A stretch of DNA of 64,000 nucleotides from Chryseobacterium viscerum (GCF_002899945.2 NZ_PPEG02000010.1:216611-280610), one strand, 5' to 3'; positions 1-9,126 are shown, numbered from the stretch's first letter. The notes: generated by a model not told the origin, from the sequence alone. A program made the numbers and translations.

Positions 1-73
1 GAATTTGCAGGAAAAAATAAAAGCTAATACTTAAAAATTCGTATATTTAAGTAGACGTAAACCCAAATGCTGT

Positions 74-1762
74 ATGAAAATCTTTTATCAAATGATGCTT
101 TTTGTTTGTTGTATCAACATCAGCATTGTACAAGCTCAAAATAATTACCCCCAGAATTATTTCCGAAATCCTTTAAACATCCCCATGCAGCTGGCGGCTA
201 ACTTCGGAGCTGTCCGGACCAATCACTTTCATATGGGACTGGATCTGAGAACCAACAGTCAGGAGAATTTACCGGTTCTTGCAGCGGCAGAAGGCTATGT
301 AAGCAGAATAAAAGTGGAACGATATGGTTTTGGAAATGCCGTGTACATTACGCATCCCAATGGTTATACCACAGTGTATGCCCATTTGAACAAATACTTT
401 GACAAACTTGATGAATATGTAAAAGAAAGACAGTATAAAGACGAAAAGTGGGAACAGGATATTACTTTTCAACCCGGGCAGTTTCCTGTAGAAAAAGGTC
501 AGCAAATTGCTTTGAGTGGAAATACCGGAGGCTCGGCAGGACCACATCTGCATTTTGAAATAAGAGATACCAAAACAGAAGAATGTATCAATCCGTTACT
601 TTTTGGGTTTGCTATTCCTGATACTATAGCACCCATTATCAGTGGGCTTTACTGGTATGACAGACGTTTCAGTACTTATGAACCCGGTGCAAATGGAATT
701 GCTGTAAAAAAAGCGGGAAATGTTTATACTTCTAACCTTGTTCAGGTAAATTCTCCGGAAATAAGTTTTGCTATTAAAGCAGTAGATAAGGCCAATCAAG
801 GGTTTAATCTTGGGATTTATAATGCAGAACTATTAATGGATGGCAAGCTCATTTACAGTTTTAAAATTGATAAAGTACACTATGATGATACCCGATACAT
901 CAACGGTTGTATAGATTATGCAAAATTTATCAGGGATAAAATGGGGATTCAACATTTGTCTTCCTTACCGGGAATGAAGCTTCAGAATTACAGTTTTCCA
1001 AATTTAACAGGGATGATCAAACTTCAGGACGAGAATGTTCATACCATTGAAATTATTCTGAAAGATGTCAAAGGAAACACGAGCCGTTTAACAACAAAAC
1101 TTCAGTTAAATAAAACTTCAGAAAAAATATCTTCCACAGGTAAGACCGTATTGCCTAATGAAGGGAAAACAGTTACGACCGAAAATGCAGAGATTAATTT
1201 CAGTAAAAATGCAGTTTATGATGCCGTAAATTTCAACGCCTATGAAAAATCGGATACTGATCCGAATGCCGTTTCAAATAGTATTGTTTTACATAGCCCA
1301 TACATTCCCGTTCAGGATGAATATACTTTAAAGATAAAAGCTAATCGAAAATTGTCCAATACAGAAAAAGATAAAGCTGTTATTCTCCTTGATTATGGTA
1401 GTGATAATAATGTTGTCAAGGTAAAATGGAATGGTGATTGGGCAGAAGGAAAATTCAATAGATTAGGTACTGCAAAATTGTTGATTGACAATAACCTGCC
1501 ATCAGTTTCATCAGGCTGGGCCGAAGGGGCTTTGGTCAACAGCAGTTCTTTACGGTTAAAAGGCACAACTAAAATAGGAGATATTATTTCATTCCGTGCC
1601 GAACTGGACGGGAAATGGCTGCGTTTTGTCCGTATAAAAGATGATTTTGTTTATACTTTTGATGAAAAATGTCCCAAAGGATCAGGTTCTCATACTTTAA
1701 AAGTGACAACTATCAATACTGCTGGAAATACCAATACGCAAACTTTTACGTTTCAGAGATAA
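74..1762 (+). CDS. Secreted M23-family peptidoglycan metallopeptidase
   Basis: This protein has a signal peptide (about residues 1-21, ending in VQA) and an N-terminal LytM/M23 domain at about residues 40-170. The zinc-site pattern is visible: HMGLD early in the domain and GPHLHFE near its end, matching the HxxxD and HxH motifs of lysostaphin-type endopeptidases. The remaining 390 residues look like beta-rich periplasmic domains that I cannot name. The likely role is cleavage of peptide cross-links in cell-wall peptidoglycan. It stands alone before the pigment locus. The ATG start at 74 is directly followed by the hydrophobic signal sequence, which supports it. Confidence 0.88.
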   Translation: MKIFYQMMLFVCCINISIVQAQNNYPQNYFRNPLNIPMQLAANFGAVRTNHFHMGLDLRTNSQENLPVLAAAEGYVSRIKVERYGFGNAVYITHPNGYTTVYAHLNKYFDKLDEYVKERQYKDEKWEQDITFQPGQFPVEKGQQIALSGNTGGSAGPHLHFEIRDTKTEECINPLLFGFAIPDTIAPIISGLYWYDRRFSTYEPGANGIAVKKAGNVYTSNLVQVNSPEISFAIKAVDKANQGFNLGIYNAELLMDGKLIYSFKIDKVHYDDTRYINGCIDYAKFIRDKMGIQHLSSLPGMKLQNYSFPNLTGMIKLQDENVHTIEIILKDVKGNTSRLTTKLQLNKTSEKISSTGKTVLPNEGKTVTTENAEINFSKNAVYDAVNFNAYEKSDTDPNAVSNSIVLHSPYIPVQDEYTLKIKANRKLSNTEKDKAVILLDYGSDNNVVKVKWNGDWAEGKFNRLGTAKLLIDNNLPSVSSGWAEGALVNSSSLRLKGTTKIGDIISFRAELDGKWLRFVRIKDDFVYTFDEKCPKGSGSHTLKVTTINTAGNTNTQTFTFQR

Positions 1763-1829
1763 ATAGCCCCTTAATACTTTAATCTTTTAATTTTAATTAA
1801 ATAAATTTGCTCTTTAAAAATTAAAATCA

Positions 1830-3122
1830 TTGGAATTTCATCCGTCAATCGAGAAAGCAGATATTCAGGAAATAAAAAAGTTTCAGGAAGGAAAACTTCA
1901 TGAGCTTTTGGATTATCTTGAAAATCATTCACCCTTTTATCAGAAACTGTTCAAAGAAAAAAATATCCGTATTGCTGATATCCGTACTTTGGAGGACCTT
2001 CAGAGAATTCCTACGACCACGAAGAATGATCTGCAGCAGTACAACCATGATTTTTTCTGCATAACACCGGATAAGATTGTTGATTACAGTACCACTTCCG
2101 GAACCTTAGGAGATCCCGTTACTTTCGGGCTTTCTGACAGTGACCTTGAAAGACTGGCTTACAATGAAGCAATTTCATTTGCCTGTGCAGGAATTCAGAA
2201 AGGAGACGTTGTTCAGATGATTACCACCATAGACAAGCGGTTTATGGCGGGTCTTGCTTATTTTTTAGGCTTAAGAAAAATGGGGGCAAGTGTGGTGAGA
2301 ATGGGTCCCGGAATTCCTGAGCTGCAATGGGATTCTATTTTCAGATACAAACCTAAATACCTGATTACCGTGCCTTCTTTTCTGCTGAAAATGATTGATT
2401 ATGCTGAAAAACATGGATTGGATTATAAAAATTCAAGTGTTTATGGGGCTGTATGCATCGGGGAAAGCATCAAAAATCAGGATTTTACAGATAATATTCT
2501 TTCGCAGAAGATCAAAGAAAAATGGGATATAAAACTGTTTTCAACGTATGCTTCTACCGAAATGAGTACCGCTTTTACAGAATGTGAATTTCAGATCGGA
2601 GGACACCATCACCCGGAATTAATTATTACAGAAATTTTGGATGATAGCGGCAATCCGGTGAAAGAAGGAGAAAATGGTGAACTAACGATCACCACTTTAG
2701 GAGTTGAGGCCATTCCTCTGTTAAGATTTAAAACCGGAGATATTGTAAAAGCCCACTATGAGCCTTGCCCGTGTGGAAGAAATACGATGAGGTTAGGACC
2801 TGTAGTCGGAAGGAAACAGCAGATGATCAAATACAAAGGAACAACCTTGTATCCGCCGGCAATGAATGATATTCTGAATGATTTTACTACTATTCTGTGC
2901 TATCAGATTGTCATTCAGGCTAATGAAATTGGTCTTGACGAAATTATCATTAAACTGAGCACAGAAGAAGATCACGATAGCTTTGTCAATGAAGTGAGAG
3001 ATCATTTCCGTGCAAAATTGAGAGTAAGCCCAAAAATCGAAATCATAGATTTTGATATCTTGTCTAAGACTGTTTTTAATCCAAACAGCAGAAAACCAAT
3101 TACTTTTATTGATTTAAGATAA
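1830..3122 (+). CDS. Phenylacetate-CoA ligase-like adenylate-forming enzyme, flexirubin locus
   Basis: A 430-residue ANL-superfamily enzyme of the PaaK type. It carries the AMP-binding P-loop (STTSGTLGDPV at about residues 90-100), an ATE-like core region (YASTEMS) and a CPCGR segment (about residue 312) that resembles the cysteine-bearing C-terminal part of PaaK proteins. Aryl polyene and flexirubin clusters contain such a ligase to activate the aromatic starter acid; here the partner is probably 4-coumarate from the ammonia-lyase at 5192. The reading frame has no ATG near its beginning and starts with TTG at 1830, so the exact start is less certain. A TAAATTTG box at 1802-1809 may be its -7 element. 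Confidence 0.82.
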   Translation: MEFHPSIEKADIQEIKKFQEGKLHELLDYLENHSPFYQKLFKEKNIRIADIRTLEDLQRIPTTTKNDLQQYNHDFFCITPDKIVDYSTTSGTLGDPVTFGLSDSDLERLAYNEAISFACAGIQKGDVVQMITTIDKRFMAGLAYFLGLRKMGASVVRMGPGIPELQWDSIFRYKPKYLITVPSFLLKMIDYAEKHGLDYKNSSVYGAVCIGESIKNQDFTDNILSQKIKEKWDIKLFSTYASTEMSTAFTECEFQIGGHHHPELIITEILDDSGNPVKEGENGELTITTLGVEAIPLLRFKTGDIVKAHYEPCPCGRNTMRLGPVVGRKQQMIKYKGTTLYPPAMNDILNDFTTILCYQIVIQANEIGLDEIIIKLSTEEDHDSFVNEVRDHFRAKLRVSPKIEIIDFDILSKTVFNPNSRKPITFIDLR

Positions 3123-3161
3123 AATTAAATATAAAAGATATGTAAAAACGTCCTTTTTAAA

Positions 3162-3169
3162 TATCTTTG
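3162..3169 (+). promoter_or_regulatory. Probable -7 promoter element
   Basis: TATCTTTG matches the Bacteroidetes -7 consensus TAnnTTTG and lies 28 bases before the start codon at 3198. No clear TTG -33 element is seen at the expected spacing. Confidence 0.4.
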
Positions 3170-3197
3170 GCCACTTAAATAGTAAAACTAATACACT

Positions 3198-3803
3198 ATG
3201 AAAAAATTATTATTGCTGCTTTTTGCAGTAATTGCAACAACAACATTTGCACAAGATAAAATCAACTTTGAACAAGGGAATTTTGACTTTTTAAAAGATC
3301 AGAAAGAAGTGAATGTTAAGTTTGTATTTGACAATGTTGCCTTTCACGAAAAGAACCTTACAGAAGCTCAGTATCTCGAAAACAGAAAATCAGACATCAC
3401 AGCTAAAAAAGGCCAGAATACCTGGGATAGCTGGAATACTCAATGGGAAAAATATAAAGCATCAGAATTTCTGGAGTTCTTTCTTAAAGGAATCAACGGG
3501 AAATCAAAAAAAGTATACTTCAGAAGTGATGTAAAAACGAAATATACTTTAATTATTGATACAAAATGGCTATATGCAGGCTGGTACGGCGGATTTATGG
3601 GAACTCAGCCAGCAAAATTAACTGCAAACCTGACATTTGTAGAAACAGATAATCCTTCAAATGTAGTAATGAAGCTAATCGCAGATAAAATAGAAGGGAA
3701 TAAAGGAAATGACGATCTTAATTGGGAATATGGAAGAATGGGTGCAGCCTACGAAATTACCGGGAAAAAATTAGCAAAAGAAATTAACGCAGTTGTAAAA
3801 TAA
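3198..3803 (+). CDS. Secreted protein of unknown function
   Basis: A 201-residue protein with a clear signal peptide (MKKLLLLLFAVIATTTFAQ) that is presumably periplasmic or surface located. I do not recognise a family. The mature part is rich in Lys, Trp and aromatic residues, including a WDSWNTQW stretch and a WLYAGWYGGFMG segment. It lies between the ligase and the halogenase-like gene, inside the pigment locus. It has its own -7 box and ends in a shared terminator, so it is probably monocistronic. A function in pigment synthesis cannot be inferred from position alone. Confidence 0.8.
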   Translation: MKKLLLLLFAVIATTTFAQDKINFEQGNFDFLKDQKEVNVKFVFDNVAFHEKNLTEAQYLENRKSDITAKKGQNTWDSWNTQWEKYKASEFLEFFLKGINGKSKKVYFRSDVKTKYTLIIDTKWLYAGWYGGFMGTQPAKLTANLTFVETDNPSNVVMKLIADKIEGNKGNDDLNWEYGRMGAAYEITGKKLAKEINAVVK

Positions 3804-3807
3804 AATA

Positions 3808-3839
3808 AAAACGGTCTGAAAATTCAGACCGTTTTTTTA
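3808..3839. terminator. Bidirectional intrinsic terminator
   Basis: The stem ACGGTCTGA / TCAGACCGT is flanked by A-rich and T-rich runs on the two sides. It can terminate both the gene ending at 3803 on the plus strand and the convergent gene ending at 3837 on the minus strand. Confidence 0.85.
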
Positions 3840-5093
3840 TGCTTGGTTTTGCTGTTCCTGTTTTTCTAACTTGATCAGGTTGGCAAGATTTTTAATCACT
3901 GTATCATGCTTTTTCACAAAAGGATTGTCTTTGTTCCAGACATAGCCTGCTAAAACAGCACAGATCTTTTTCTTTACATCTGGGTTTTCCGGCTGATGGA
4001 AAAATAATTCCTGAAGATTTCCGGTATACCATTCTTTGACATACGTGGTAAAAACATCTACTCCGTATAAAATATAATCCGAGTATTCTGTCTGCCAGTT
4101 GATTTTTTCACCGTTTAGCTGTCTTAATGCCAGTTTTGCAGCCAGCATTCCGGATTCTGTGGCAAAAGCCATTCCTGAAGAAAATACTGGATCAAGGAAT
4201 TCTGAAGCATTCCCCGTTAAAGCAAATCCATCCCCGAATAAACTTTTAACCGAACATGAGTAATCTTTCAGATGTTTGGGTTCAAAAAGAAAATCTACAT
4301 CCCCAAAACGTTTTACATAATAATCAGAAAGAGAAATCGCCTTTCTCAAAGCTTCAGCAGTATCTCCGTTTTCAGATAATTTATCAATATATTCAGTAGG
4401 ACCTACAATTCCCACACTCGTATTGCCGTTGGAAAAAGGAATTACCCAAAGCCATACTTCCGTTTCAATAATGTCAAAAGAAATTAAAGTACCTTCTTCT
4501 CCCGGTTCTCTGTTAATATCATTTACATGAGAGAAAATGGCAGAGTGAGGAGATAATTTTGAAGGCTTTTCAAGATCCAGAAGACGAGGCAGTACCCTTC
4601 CGTAACCACTGGAATCAATAACAAACTTAGCATGGATCTCTTTTGTTTCTCCATCCTTATTTCTTACCGTTGTTACAGAATTTGTTCCATCAAATTGTAT
4701 GTCAATAACTTCGGTTTCAAATTCAAGATCAATTCCTTTATTAATGACCTCCTGAGCAAGCGTATTATCAAAATCAGCTCTCGGAACCTGCCAGGTCCAG
4801 TCCCAGCCTTCCCCGAATTTGTTGCTGAAATCAAAGATGCAGACTTCGTCGCCGCGAAGGAAGCGTGCTCCCAGCTTTTTTTCAAAGCCCATTTTGTCTA
4901 ATGCAGGGAAAAGCCCGGCCTCCTCAAAGTGGTCCATTACCCTTGGAATTAAGCTTTCTCCGACTACCAATCTTGGGAATTGTGTCTTTTCGACCACTTT
5001 TACGCTGACGTTATTGTTCTTCAGGTAAGAAGAAGAGACGCATCCGGAAGGTCCAGCTCCGATTACAAGAACGTCAACAAATTCTTTGCTCAT
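3837..5093 (-). CDS. FAD-dependent oxidoreductase of the halogenase/geranylgeranyl-reductase type
   Basis: A 418-residue flavoprotein with an N-terminal dinucleotide-binding motif (GAGPSG, residues 12-17). It also has two sequences expected of flavin-dependent halogenases: W214-L-W-V-I-P219, matching WxWxIP, and K73-x-G-A within KKLGARF, at the place of the catalytic lysine of CmlS/PltA-type halogenases. A WTWQVPRADFD segment (residues 99-109) fits the same subgroup. Related sequences can be monooxygenases or reductases, so substrate and reaction are open. It is transcribed divergently from the tyrosine ammonia-lyase, which suggests it modifies the aromatic end of the pigment, by chlorination or hydroxylation. 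Chlorinated flexirubin-type pigments have been reported. Confidence 0.75.
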   Translation of the reverse strand: MSKEFVDVLVIGAGPSGCVSSSYLKNNNVSVKVVEKTQFPRLVVGESLIPRVMDHFEEAGLFPALDKMGFEKKLGARFLRGDEVCIFDFSNKFGEGWDWTWQVPRADFDNTLAQEVINKGIDLEFETEVIDIQFDGTNSVTTVRNKDGETKEIHAKFVIDSSGYGRVLPRLLDLEKPSKLSPHSAIFSHVNDINREPGEEGTLISFDIIETEVWLWVIPFSNGNTSVGIVGPTEYIDKLSENGDTAEALRKAISLSDYYVKRFGDVDFLFEPKHLKDYSCSVKSLFGDGFALTGNASEFLDPVFSSGMAFATESGMLAAKLALRQLNGEKINWQTEYSDYILYGVDVFTTYVKEWYTGNLQELFFHQPENPDVKKKICAVLAGYVWNKDNPFVKKHDTVIKNLANLIKLEKQEQQNQA

Positions 5094-5095
5094 CT

Positions 5096-5130
5096 TTGAT
5101 TTTTTATTTTAATAATAACTTTTATCTTTG
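5096..5130 (+). promoter_or_regulatory. Promoter of the tyrosine ammonia-lyase operon
   Basis: A TTG at 5096-5098 is followed after 24 bases by TATCTTTG at 5123-5130. The -7 box is an excellent match to the Bacteroidetes consensus; the spacing is one base longer than usual. Confidence 0.6.
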
Positions 5131-5133
5131 CCG

Positions 5134-5166
5134 CAAAATTAGTGACAAATAATTAATATTTTACAA
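5134..5166 (-). promoter_or_regulatory. Divergent promoter of the halogenase-like gene
   Basis: On the minus strand a TTG (5166-5164) is followed after 22 bases by TAATTTTG (5141-5134), which fits TTG-N(17-23)-TAnnTTTG. Its -7 box lies only 3 bases from the -7 box of the opposing promoter, so the two could compete or share a regulator. Confidence 0.55.
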
Positions 5167-5191
5167 AATTATCAACTATTACTTTTAATTG

Positions 5192-6712
5192 ATGAAAATA
5201 AATAACTTTTTAGAACTGAAAGACTTTCAAAAAATTATCATTGAAAATGAAAAAATAGAACTGGATGAATCACTTTTATCAAGAGTGGATAAGAGTTTTC
5301 AGTTTTTAAAGGAATTTTCAAAAAATAAAGTAATATATGGTGTAAACACCGGTTTTGGGCCCATGGCTCAGTTTAAAATCAGTGACGAAGATACCCACCA
5401 GCTGCAATATAACCTGATAAGAAGCCATTCTTCAGGAATAGGGAATCCTTTACCTGCAGATGAAGTAAAAGCATGTATGCTGGCAAGACTGAATACCTTA
5501 TCATTAGGAAATTCAGGAGTACACCAGTCTGTTGTTTATCTTCTTCAGGAGCTTATCAACAGAGATATTACCCCATTGATATTTGAACATGGAGGAGTAG
5601 GAGCAAGCGGCGACCTTGTTCAGCTGGCTCATCTTGCGTTGGTGTTGATAGGAGAAGGAGAAGTCTTTTATAAAGGAGAAAGAAAATCTACAAAAGAAGT
5701 TTTTGAAATTGAAGGCTTAGAACCGATACAAGTAGAGATCCGTGAAGGTCTTGCTTTGATGAACGGAACTTCCGTGATGTCAGGAATCGGTATTGTGAAT
5801 GCCTATAAAGCCAATCAGCTTACAGATATATCTCTTAGACTTTCTTGTGCTATCAATGAGATTGTACAGGCTTATGATGACCATTTATCAGAAGCTCTGA
5901 ATGGAACGAAAAAACATTACGGTCAGCAGAAAGTAGCCGAAAGAATGCGTGCTCATCTGGCAGACAGTAAACTGATAAGAAAAAGAGAAGATCACCTTTA
6001 TACCCATTTTGAAGAACAGGAAAAAGTATTCAAAGAAAAAGTTCAGGAATATTATTCATTAAGATGTGTACCTCAGATTTTAGGTCCGGTATTGGATACT
6101 TTGGAATATACAGAGAAAGTTCTTGAAAATGAGATCAATTCAGCCAATGATAATCCGATTATCAATGTTGAAGATCAACACGTTTATCACGGAGGAAACT
6201 TCCACGGAGACTATATCTCTCTGGAAATGGACAAACTTAAAATTGTGGTAACCAAATTGACGATGCTTGCAGAAAGACAGTTGAACTATCTTCTGAATGC
6301 TAAGATCAATGAAATTTTGCCTCCTTTTGTAAATTTAGGTAAATTAGGTTTCAATTTCGGGATGCAGGGTGTGCAGTTTACGGCAACTTCTACTACGGCA
6401 GAAAGCCAGATGCTATCAAACCCAATGTATGTTCACAGTATTCCAAACAATAATGATAACCAGGATATCGTTAGCATGGGAACCAATGCTGCGGTGATCT
6501 GCAGAAAAGTCATTGAAAATGCTTTTGAAGTATTGGCGATTGAAGCTATTACGATTATTCAGGCTGTTGAATATCTTGGGTTCCAGGATAAAGTTTCATC
6601 CTCTACAAAAGAACTGTATGATGACATCAGAAAAATAATTCCAGCTTTCTCAGATGATATGGTCATGTATCCGTATCTGGAGGAAGTAAAGAAATATCTG
6701 AAAGGAATGTAA
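5192..6712 (+). CDS. Tyrosine ammonia-lyase (HAL/PAL/TAL family), starter-unit enzyme
   Basis: This enzyme deaminates an aromatic amino acid without cofactor, using an MIO group made from Ala138-Ser139-Gly140 in the motif GGVGASGDL. The catalytic Tyr49 (VIYGVNTGFG) and the NDNP and GNFHGD segments are present. The sequence closely resembles, from memory, the Flavobacterium johnsoniae tyrosine ammonia-lyase, which is tyrosine specific. The substrate-selectivity region reads RSHSSG, with a Ser-His pair like histidine lyases, and the F. johnsoniae enzyme shares it. The product would be 4-coumarate, the starter for the aryl polyene. The ATG at 5192 is preferred over an in-frame TTG three bases earlier. 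It heads a plus-strand gene string with fabG. Confidence 0.88.
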   Translation: MKINNFLELKDFQKIIIENEKIELDESLLSRVDKSFQFLKEFSKNKVIYGVNTGFGPMAQFKISDEDTHQLQYNLIRSHSSGIGNPLPADEVKACMLARLNTLSLGNSGVHQSVVYLLQELINRDITPLIFEHGGVGASGDLVQLAHLALVLIGEGEVFYKGERKSTKEVFEIEGLEPIQVEIREGLALMNGTSVMSGIGIVNAYKANQLTDISLRLSCAINEIVQAYDDHLSEALNGTKKHYGQQKVAERMRAHLADSKLIRKREDHLYTHFEEQEKVFKEKVQEYYSLRCVPQILGPVLDTLEYTEKVLENEINSANDNPIINVEDQHVYHGGNFHGDYISLEMDKLKIVVTKLTMLAERQLNYLLNAKINEILPPFVNLGKLGFNFGMQGVQFTATSTTAESQMLSNPMYVHSIPNNNDNQDIVSMGTNAAVICRKVIENAFEVLAIEAITIIQAVEYLGFQDKVSSSTKELYDDIRKIIPAFSDDMVMYPYLEEVKKYLKGM

Positions 6713-6793
6713 CTATTCACGGTTATGAATTGTCTTTAAAGAAAGACATGATACTCAACTTAAAAAAACTAAAAACGATATAAACACTAACGC

Positions 6794-7525
6794 ATGAAAT
6801 GTGCAATTGTAACAGGTGGCTCCAGAGGAATCGGGAGGGCAATCTGTATAAAACTGGCTGAAGAGAAAAACTATCATATCCTCATCAACTACGCTTCAAA
6901 TGAAACGGCAGCAAAAGAAACATTGGCTAAAGTGGAAGAATTGGGTGCTACAGGAGAAATTCTTAAATTTGATGTAGGAAATACCGAAGAGACACAATCT
7001 GTTTTAACGGATTGGCAGGAGAGAAATCCTGATGCATTGGTAGAAGTTATTGTCAATAATGCCGGAATCACGAGGGATGGTCTTTTTATGTGGATGCAGA
7101 AAGAAGACTGGAATAGTGTGATCAATACAAGTCTGGATGGATTTTTCAATGTAACCAATTTCTTTATCCAAAAACTGCTTCGCAACAAATACGGACGAAT
7201 CATCAATATGGTTTCTGTTTCCGGAGTAAAAGGAACAGCTGGCCAGACGAATTATTCTGCTGCAAAAGGAGCTTTGGTGGGTGCTACAAAGGCTCTTGCT
7301 CAGGAAGTTGCCAAAAGAAATGTCACTGTAAATGCAGTAGCTCCAGGTTTCATCAGAACTGATATGACCCAGGAATTCAATGAAGAAGAATTGAAAGCAA
7401 TGATTCCTGCCAACAGATTCGGGGAAGCAGAAGAAGTGGCTGATCTTGTAGCATTTTTAGCATCTAAAAAATCTTCCTACATTACAGGAGAAGTGATTAA
7501 TATTAACGGAGGAATTTATTCATAA
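6794..7525 (+). CDS. fabG: 3-oxoacyl-ACP reductase (SDR), flexirubin locus
   Basis: A 243-residue short-chain dehydrogenase. It has the NADPH-binding TGGSRGIG motif (residues 7-14), the NNAG motif (88-91) and the catalytic set Ser141, Tyr154, Lys158 with the usual spacing. It would reduce the beta-keto group of the growing aryl polyene on the ACP. It lies 81 bases after the ammonia-lyase and 1 base before the ketosynthase, in an apparent operon. Since it sits in a pigment locus with its own ACP and KS, a dedicated role is more likely than housekeeping fatty acid synthesis. Confidence 0.87.
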   Translation: MKCAIVTGGSRGIGRAICIKLAEEKNYHILINYASNETAAKETLAKVEELGATGEILKFDVGNTEETQSVLTDWQERNPDALVEVIVNNAGITRDGLFMWMQKEDWNSVINTSLDGFFNVTNFFIQKLLRNKYGRIINMVSVSGVKGTAGQTNYSAAKGALVGATKALAQEVAKRNVTVNAVAPGFIRTDMTQEFNEEELKAMIPANRFGEAEEVADLVAFLASKKSSYITGEVININGGIYS

Positions 7526-7526
7526 T

Positions 7527-8747
7527 ATGGAAAATAGGGTTGTAATTACCGGAATGGGAATTTATTCCTGCATCGGGACGTCTTTAGAAGAGGTCAGGGA
7601 ATCCCTATATCAAGGAAAATCCGGTATTGTCTTGGATCAGGACAGAAAAGAATTTGGCTTCAGATCAGGTCTTACAGGCGTTGTTCCGAAACCGGATCTG
7701 AAAAATCTCTTAAACAGACGCCAGCGTATCAGTATGGGAGAAGAAAGCGAATATGCTTATCTGGCTACCATGGATGCACTGAAGCAGGCAAATCTGGATG
7801 AAGAGTTCTTAGATTCTCATGAAGTGGGAATCTTATATGGAAATGACAGTGTTTCGCAGGCAGTCGTAGAATCTATCGATATTGCCAGAGAAAAGAAAGA
7901 TACAACATTGATGGGGTCGGGAGCGATCTTCAAATCAATGAACTCTACAGTAACCATGAACCTTTCTACGATCTTTAAGCTGAAAGGGATCAACCTTACC
8001 ATAAGTGCAGCATGCGCAAGTGGCTCACACTCATTGGGACTGGCTTATGTGATGATCAAGAATGGTTTTCAGGATATGATTATCTGTGGAGGAGCTCAGG
8101 AAACCAATAAATATTCTATGGCAAGCTTTGACGGATTGGGTGTTTTCTCAGCCAGAGAAGATGAACCTACAAAAGCATCCAGACCTTTCGACGCAGAAAG
8201 AGACGGATTGATCCCAAGCGGAGGTGCCGCTACTTTAATCGTGGAAAGCCTAGAATCTGCCCAAAAAAGAGGAGCGCCTATTATTGCTGAAATTATTGGA
8301 TATGGTTTCTCTTCAAACGGAGGACATATTTCAACTCCAAATGTAGACGGACCGGCTCTCGCGATGGGAAGAGCCTTAAAACAATCGGGATTAAATGCCT
8401 CGGATATCGATTATATCAATGCACACGCAACTTCTACTCCTATTGGGGATGCCAATGAAGCAAAAGCAATTTATGAGATTTTCGGCAGTGAAGTTCCTGT
8501 AAGTTCTACCAAATCTATGACCGGACATGAGTGCTGGATGGCTGGTGCAAGTGAAGTTATCTACTCAATTCTGATGATGCAGAATGATTTCGTTGCTCCA
8601 AATATCAACCTGGAAAATCCTGATAATGAGGCACAAAAGATAAATTTGGTCGCAAAAACAAAAAATCAAAAAATTGATGTATTTTTGTCGAATTCTTTTG
8701 GGTTTGGGGGAACCAATTCTGCACTAATAGTTAAAAAATTTGATTAA
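7527..8747 (+). CDS. Beta-ketoacyl-ACP synthase (FabF-type), flexirubin locus
   Basis: A 406-residue condensing enzyme with the complete KAS I/II triad: Cys163 in AACASG, His300 in NAHATSTPIGD and His334 in TGHECWMAGA, with Lys329 between. It is expected to be catalytically active in Claisen condensation. It follows fabG by one base and overlaps or abuts the ACP gene. It is one of four KS-type proteins with an intact nucleophile in the window (with those at 23192, 25347 and DarB). In aryl polyene clusters a second KS of this sort is thought to start chains or act outside the KS/CLF pair; that assignment here is inference. Confidence 0.87.
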   Translation: MENRVVITGMGIYSCIGTSLEEVRESLYQGKSGIVLDQDRKEFGFRSGLTGVVPKPDLKNLLNRRQRISMGEESEYAYLATMDALKQANLDEEFLDSHEVGILYGNDSVSQAVVESIDIAREKKDTTLMGSGAIFKSMNSTVTMNLSTIFKLKGINLTISAACASGSHSLGLAYVMIKNGFQDMIICGGAQETNKYSMASFDGLGVFSAREDEPTKASRPFDAERDGLIPSGGAATLIVESLESAQKRGAPIIAEIIGYGFSSNGGHISTPNVDGPALAMGRALKQSGLNASDIDYINAHATSTPIGDANEAKAIYEIFGSEVPVSSTKSMTGHECWMAGASEVIYSILMMQNDFVAPNINLENPDNEAQKINLVAKTKNQKIDVFLSNSFGFGGTNSALIVKKFD

Positions 8748-8751
8748 AAAC

Positions 8752-9006
8752 ATGGAAAGGGAAAAAATTGTTGCCATTGTTAATGATTTTCTGATAAATG
8801 AATTCGAGGTAGACGGAGACGAAATCAGTAACGATGCCAACCTTAAAAATACACTGGGCTTAGACAGCCTGGATTATATCGACATGGTAGTCGTGATCGA
8901 ATCCAATTTCGGAGTGAAGTTAGGAGAAGCAGATTTCAAGAAAATGATAACATTTGACGATTTCTATACAACGATTGAACATAAGATTGCTGCAAAAAAC
9001 GCTTAG
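8752..9006 (+). CDS. Acyl carrier protein
   Basis: An 84-residue ACP with the phosphopantetheine site LGLDSLDYIDM (Ser39). The ATG at 8752 is chosen over an in-frame TTG at 8740 because it gives the typical ACP N-terminus and overlaps less with the preceding ketosynthase, whose stop codon is at 8745-8747. It likely carries the aryl starter or growing polyene made by the adjacent KR and KS. A second ACP is encoded on the other arm at 24455. Confidence 0.9.
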   Translation: MEREKIVAIVNDFLINEFEVDGDEISNDANLKNTLGLDSLDYIDMVVVIESNFGVKLGEADFKKMITFDDFYTTIEHKIAAKNA

Positions 9007-9038
9007 TTATTGAGTCAATCTTTATTCTATAAAATGTG

Positions 9039-9101
9039 CCAATGTAATAATATCATCGTGTTCCGGTAGCGGACACTTTAAAAAAGGTATTATTACATTG
9101 G
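9039..9101 (+). other. Long hairpin between ACP and acyltransferase genes
   Basis: CCAATGTAATAATA (9039-9052) is the exact reverse complement of 9088-9101. Two more pairs (one T-G wobble, one C-G) extend the stem to 16. The 31-base interior holds a second small hairpin (GTGTTCCG / CGGACAC, imperfect). No T-run follows, so it is not a simple terminator. It could protect or process the mRNA, or be a short mobile repeat. Confidence 0.6.
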
Positions 9102-9126
9102 TTCTCTGTTATATTAAATTCTATCT

